From assembly GCA_009193035.1 (NCBI GenBank), contig SWDT01000131.1:164921-228920 (forward strand): DNA of 64,000 nt, in the 5' to 3' direction. Source of the DNA: Halicephalobus mephisto. Taxonomy: Eukaryota > Nematoda > Chromadorea > Rhabditida > Panagrolaimidae. Below are positions 58,700-64,000 of the stretch, piece after piece (the stretch's first letter is position 1; the number at the start of each line of letters is the position of its first letter). A program made the position numbers and the translations under genes. Under the pieces are notes generated by a model. The model was not told the origin of the DNA. It did no database searches and was given only the letters and a program-made list of their open reading frames with translations.

Positions 58700-60290
58700 A
58701 TGAATTCTACAGATTTGGAAGTTGGCGATGAACCAACACCGCCTAAAGATTTTATTTTTTTGATAGGTAATATTGGCCTTACTGGTGGATGTATTGTGGA
58801 GATAATATTAACCATATTCTTCTGTGTCAATGTGTTCTTCACTTCTAAGAAAAATGACCTTAACTCTGCTTACTTCCAAATTACTGTAATTGGATACGTT
58901 GTCGACATTATCGCAAGTGGAAATCTAGTCATCAGTCAATTCGTAGACCCAGCTAATGTTAGTCTCTATGCTGGGATTACCAACTTTGCTATATTGTACG
59001 GGGATCTTCATATAGGGTTGTTGTTAGTGCTGATGGGCATGAACAGATGTACAGCATTGGCATTTCCTTTTATCCACAAAAAGGTGAGCATCAAAGTTTC
59101 TTAAACTATTTCGAAAACCTATTTGTTTAAAACTTACATAGATAACATCCAATAGGAAACAGTTTTCAAGTTTTTTAAAATAATCCGACTTGGATAGGCT
59201 ATTACAGTATCAGTTAAAATCTCTTCAATATCTATGCATACTTTATATGGAAATATTAACTTTCGAGAGTTGATAGAAGCTTTTACACTCCATATAACCC
59301 TAATCCAGAAGCTTCCAAACCCACTTAACTATATCTCTAAATTTACTTACAAAATTGCTACATAACACTAGAGATATGACTTTCTTTATTTCTCGTATGT
59401 TTCGAACATTTGTGTTGCGATGACATCATAACGTAGCTTGTTCTACTTTCTGTAATCATATGACCGAGTTCAACGAAATAAGATTATCAAAATTATTGCA
59501 TTTGAAACATTAAGAGAATTTGAAATTTGGTGTGTTAGAATAGAAGCAGAAGTAATATAACAACCTAAAAAAACAACAACCGAGAGTTTTACTCATATCC
59601 TACAGTATTCCATATTCTTTGACATTTAACAGGTTATCATTTCCAGCGCTTCCTCTATGATTTAATTTCTGTTTCAATAGAAATTTTCTGAAGTTGTTTT
59701 TTCAGATCTGGGAAGGCTATCCCTTTTATGTCATCTTATTATTCTTCATCGTTGCTCCATTTGGTATAGGTTATAAATACTTATTTGGCCCTTGTTTAAT
59801 AGACCTTTGGAAATCTCAATGTGCATTTTATGTTGCCGAATATTATTTTCTCGCCACAGTTATCAACGTACCTCTTCTTACTCTAACCTTAATCGTCATA
59901 CTCATTGGAATATGTTCTCATAGGAAAGAAAGTACTTCGCACTCTAATCTAAAAAATGTCGAAAGACGACTTGTGTGGCAGATAATAAGTTCTGCTGTTC
60001 TCTTGATTTTCTATTATGCATCAAATTATGTCGGTGGAATCATTTATGAACAATCTCCAGGAATCGGTAGTCAATTATATTCAATATCTATTATAGTTTA
60101 TGCAATACATACTTATCCAGCAATGGGGGTTTTGTTTGTAGTGAGGTAGGGGTTTTCTAATTTGAAATAATAGCAATGTTAATTTTACAGCACAAATTTT
60201 CGGCAGCAATTTCTTCAATTTTATGGATGTCGAAAGGTTCCGAAGGGGATGAGTGCTACTACTGTGATACCTATGTCATCTCGGCGGTAA
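58700..60290 (+). CDS. Serpentine chemoreceptor, Srv-like, copy 2
   Basis: Inverted paralogue of the gene at 48.2-49.9 kb. Exons 58700-59083, 59706-60145 and 60191-60290 have exactly the same lengths as in copy 1 (384, 440 and 100 bp) and give 307 residues with the same landmark MNRCTALAFPFIHKKIWEG. Differences cluster in the extracellular N-terminus (DLEVGDEPTPPKD against SAVGNGPTPTND), the loop after TM3-4 and the C-terminal tail (SATTVIPMSSRR). Intron 1 is 622 bp and partly alignable to copy 1. Both copies are intact, so this is a recent duplication with both members kept. Confidence 0.86.
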
Positions 60291-61092
60291 TCGAGAAATT
60301 CCATAGTTCTCATTAAGCTTTGCATTTAATTGTGAATTTATCATAAAGTAAAATTCCCGAACTTTACTGTAAGTGATGTTATAAAACGCTAAATCCGGGT
60401 TTACCATATGACGGAGTCGATGACATGAGTATCGAGACGGTCTGTAGTAAATTCCCACAATGCTTTACGGCACTTCAGATGGATGATATTGCGTCAATTA
60501 CACTTGTGTTATAATACTTGTGTTGTTGCTTGAAAGGCCCCGGAACCGTCCTTGTTTGCTGGAGATTGTTTTTCCAACATCAGCATGAGTCAAGGTGATC
60601 GTTCATGAAACTCTATCAAGATCGAGAATTAGATTCCGTGCTCCGGGAGCGCACTTATTGAGAGTCCAATTTTGTCTCTAATTCTCTGCCCTACTTCTCA
60701 ATCATTAGTAAAACGAATTACTGACTGACCAATGACCAGCTAACCGATGTATTTCATTAACAGTTCTTCCTCAGCAATATTTGATCTCTCATATTGCATT
60801 ATTTCTTTAAAGAAAAAGCTGTGGATATCAGCACATGGCGCAGAGGGGTAAATACCGCTGGGGAGCAACTGTCACTAAGGAAGAAATGTCGTTGAGGAGC
60901 AATTGTTTTGGAGGTACTTGTTGTACAATCGCTTGAACATATACGACACAATAAGTCAACAAAAATCCAGCCGTCCTATACATAGGACACCGACAGCGAA
61001 AGGGTTAATATTAATTTAGACTAGTTCTTATTCTATAATATTAGTATTTTTGTGTGGAATATAAGGCATATCATTCACTAAGAATTTGAATA
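60291..61092. other. Gene-free region with a GC-richer patch
   Basis: 60530-60700 and 60830-61010 are GC-richer than their surroundings (GGCCCCGGAACCGTCCTTG; CCGACAGCGAAAGGGTTAAT). The second contains GGAGCAACTGT/GGAGCAATTGT as a short repeat (60874, 60896) and the palindrome CCTATACATAGG (60977). No coding frame; mobile-element fragments are the likeliest content. Confidence 0.35.
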
Positions 61093-62555
61093 GTGAAGTT
61101 AGGATCGAAAATTCGGTATAGTTTTTATTTCTATCTATCCTATCTACAACTTATGGAGTATTCAGCTAAGGAATTTGACGCTATTTTAAATTCCCTCACA
61201 GAAGATGCTAAAGCTCAAGCTCAAAATATGGTGGAAGATCATAGGCAAAAGAATGTAGAAAACGATTTCATCAGAATGATCACACAAATGTAGTAAAATA
61301 AGGTAAGGGTGTTGTTCTTGGTTGGGCAGAAAACTGTTGGTTCCTACTATTAGCAATTACGCTCGTTTATCTTAACATAAGCATAGAACAAGAGAGGAAA
61401 GATCCTCGTCTCGTTCAAAGTCAAACTTGGACTAGTTGAGAATTGGATTTCCTCAAAGACTGACTCTCTAACACTTTAGTCTCACTTCACAGGCGTCGGC
61501 TGACTGGGCGAAGTTTTGGGTATTTTGTCTAGGCCGTTCCGGTTTAAGTTCGATCTTTGTGCCTACACAAATAAACAATAAAGATACGTTCTTTCATGCC
61601 GTTGCGAAATCAAAAGCTACAGCACATTGTACAGCTGAAGAATTGATTGTTAGTCCGGATTATGTAAGTGAAATCAAGGTTTATCCAGAAACCTATAATC
61701 TAACTGGAAACTATACTAGAAACATTGAAGAAATTAGAAAAGACAAATCCAAAATTAAGTTACGTGCTGTTTGGGATAAATACCGTAAAGAAATTGAAGA
61801 ATTTTCAGAGCAATTCTGTGGAGAACTAACTTGAGAAGAATTGAAAGATCGAAATTGAAAGGAAAATGTAACCAGAGAATTTATAGTAAAGAGAATTAAA
61901 GATCTCAAATCATTTAGGAAACTTGCAAAGATTTATCAACATAAATGGGAAATATATAGAAGTGGAATAAACTCTGGAAAAAATGCCGAGGAAATTTACT
62001 CGGAAATATGCAGGAAAATACAATCACAAGCCGGTATTAGACAAAAACTTACCAAAGCTTTATCATTACCTAAATCTGACTAAACCACAACATTCTTTCA
62101 AATCATAATAAATTCTGTTGCTGAATTTATAAATGCTATATATACCTTTGCAATATCTAACAATGAAAGACTGCTGTACTATTCATGCGCAATACGTAGA
62201 CAATATTCTGCAAACAACATACAAAACCAACGATTTGTCTAACATTAAAATTAATCAAAAAATTTTTGTGAATATAAGTAATACAGAGTATGATTAGTTA
62301 AACCGAATTTTGAAGGATCGTGAAAAGAATAATGTGCGATTACTTAAAGCAGCAAAGAATCGTGCAACTGAACTGAGATTTCGTCCTTCTCACGACGTTT
62401 TAACACCAATTGATCTCACTGCTTTTATTCAAACTATTATTAGTTATTCAAAAAAAACAAAAGGTCTGTTGGAAAATATTTTAAATAAGAAATTGACGTA
62501 TCAATGTGCATATTTTTGTATTAAATTTCTACTATTTACACAAGTTTTCCCCTAA
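61093..62555 (+). pseudogene. Unknown gene, split by a GTAG insertion and further decayed
   Basis: I do not recognise this family. A frame beginning near 61093 (YSAKEFDAILNSLTED) runs to 61289, where GTAG copy F interrupts it; it resumes after 61573 (NKDTFFHAVAKSKATAH, YNLTGNYTRNIEEIRKDKSK) and stops at 61832-61834. Further charged coding-like blocks follow in other frames (FRKLAKIYQHKWEIYRSG at ~61.9 kb; INSVAEFINAIYTFAISNN at ~62.1 kb; LLKAAKNRATELRFRPSH at 62.34 kb), separated by stops. The composition (Lys/Glu/Ile-rich) suggests an intracellular or mobile-element protein. Confidence 0.5.
61290..61566 (+). mobile_element. GTAG element, copy F, with perfect 6-bp target duplication
   Basis: 277 bp from GTAGTAAAATAAGG to TTGTGCCTAC, flanked by ACAAAT on both sides (61284-61289 and 61567-61572). 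Deleting the element plus one ACAAAT leaves the surrounding reading frame open and in phase, which fixes the ends of the element and shows it moved into a pre-existing sequence. Confidence 0.92.
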
Positions 62556-63929
62556 TTCTAATATTAATAAACAAACAATGATGAAACATAAGCCTACTCA
62601 TATAATCTTTGTGTCATGTTGTTTTTTTTTTATATCTCTCAGTAAAAATTTTCGTTTAAAAATTAATGTAAGGAATCTATTTTGTCAATATAGAATAATC
62701 TAACTAGTATCATCCTTCAATAAGAAACAGATCTCGTCGCTTATTTCCCAAGTTCAAAGAAAAACCTAATAGGAATAATATTGAGGTATCTGAAAAAATT
62801 ATTATAGTTTGTCTCAGAATTAACAAATATGCATGGTTAATATATTATTTGATAACTATTCATCTTTTTTTACAACAAATATGTAGGTATTTTTCATAGA
62901 TTCTTATCAATTGAATTAAAATTTTCCAAACTCGAGAATAAACCAATTTTCAATTTAATAGTTTTTCGAATGAACCAAAAAATTTCAGAAATCTTATTTA
63001 TGTTTGAACTAAACGTTCAAAAATCCACCAGAAGCTGTTTAAATTACAGTCGGGATTCCGAGTGTTAATAAAGAAATTCACTGCACTTTATATTTTGGAT
63101 CTTTTAATTTTAATTTGCAATTTTCTATAGAAATCAATATTCTAAAAGACCTGTGATCGATCTTACCATGAAAATATACTCATCGAAGTCTCACTTTCTT
63201 CTATTTATTTTATAATAATTATTTGCAAAACTTCCCTTTCTGTTATTAAATTCAATCTCATTTTTTCCTTGAAACCAACTTTTTTGATCATTCACATGAT
63301 TAGAAAGTGAAAAAGCTATGAACCAGTGCGAGTCGAGAAGGTTGAATTACATTAAATTTGCCACATATTTGTTCTTTTCTACAACAATGTCCGTGAATGA
63401 GCTCCGGAATTTTTAAAAGGTTGAAAATCAAAGAGAATTAAACATTAATATAAACTCTTTAAGTAATGGATTAATTGAGATCAATATAGAATCAAAATTT
63501 ACCGACATTTTAGATTTCCTCTTATTAAAAAACCTAAAAAATTTATCATGATGTTGTCTTAAGACGAATTTTAGGATTTTCTAGTAAATTTAAGAGTTCT
63601 CCATTTCAGAAGCTAGCTTTGAAAATTTCTTTTGAATTCTAAAAAATCTTATAACTTCCGAAGGAATCTAGTTCATTAAATATGCAACACAGTAGTCCAT
63701 GTGGAATGGAACAATCAACATTTCGAAACTGAAGCAGCGGTCTCCATTGATATTATACTTAGTTTTCATTAATGAATTAGTAATTCTTCTATTTAAAGTA
63801 TTAAAATATTTCTATTGGATTCAGAATATCGTAATTCACAATATTTATTTTCCTATGATATTAAGAAAAATAGTTTATTTTCCAAGTCAACAAAAATAAC
63901 ATTCATTTTTAACTATCTCCATTGATATT
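62556..63929. other. Gene-free AT-rich region
   Basis: About 1.4 kb, non-repetitive and AT-rich. No frame with family features, no RNA gene recognised. Confidence 0.45.
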
Positions 63930-64000
63930 GTAGTAAAGGTGGTTGTTCGATAAGATGTGTGAAGGGATGTCGATGGAGTGACATCTTGGGAGCTCCTTGA
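63930..64000 (+). mobile_element. GTAG element, copy G (cut by the window end)
   Basis: The first 71 bp of a copy: GTAGTAAAGGTGG, then GGGATGTCGATGGAGTGACA and TCTTGGGAGCTCCTTGA as in copy A. The rest lies beyond the window. Confidence 0.8.

Overview
The window reads as nuclear DNA of a nematode. The sequence is very AT-rich. Introns begin with GT and end in TTTCAG-type acceptors, and many are only 41-48 bp. The gene content includes nematode-restricted families: serpentine chemoreceptors of the Srv and Srh/Sri types, a warthog-like Hedgehog relative, and close counterparts of C. elegans dre-1, dss-1 and ces-2. I rebuilt every gene model by hand from splice signals and phase; each one listed as intact gives a continuous reading frame. 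I could not fix the species.

Left half (1-36.3 kb), conserved single-copy genes separated by low-complexity and satellite DNA: the 3' tip of an unknown plus-strand gene; NOP53 (-); a 1.9 kb satellite; dre-1/FBXO11 (+); dss-1/SEM1 (+); two tandem fatty-acid-binding proteins (+); SRP54 (-); a ces-2-type bZIP factor (+) whose start codon overlaps a CRE palindrome; a 5 kb gene-free stretch with two satellites; a tropomodulin-like gene (+) whose second intron holds an array of heat-shock elements; ARMT1/DUF89 (-); and, from a shared 156-bp divergent promoter, a probable three-gene operon encoding an HS1BP3-like PX protein, ZPR1 and an RPP14-like RNase P subunit (+).

Right half (36.5-64 kb), accessory and mobile DNA: three TIMP-like genes in differing states of completeness; a CYP3-clan P450; an HSP70-like pseudogene; two Srv-type receptors in inverted orientation; a warthog-like gene with a Hog autoprocessing domain; an Srh/Sri receptor; decayed virus-like and unknown ORFs; seven copies of a ~300-bp element (called the GTAG element here); two copies of a ~210-bp element carrying a complete tRNA-like cloverleaf; and one MITE with 28-bp inverted repeats inside an intron. 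None of the GTAG or tRNA-like copies lies left of 36.5 kb, so the window appears to cross a boundary between a stable block and a fast-evolving one.

The strongest leads are the intronic heat-shock-element array, the GTAG element (one insertion has a perfect 6-bp target duplication whose removal reopens a reading frame), the tRNA-like element, the CRE over the ces-2 start codon, and the second fatty-acid-binding protein, which has lost a ligand residue and has strongly contrasting codon use between its two exons.
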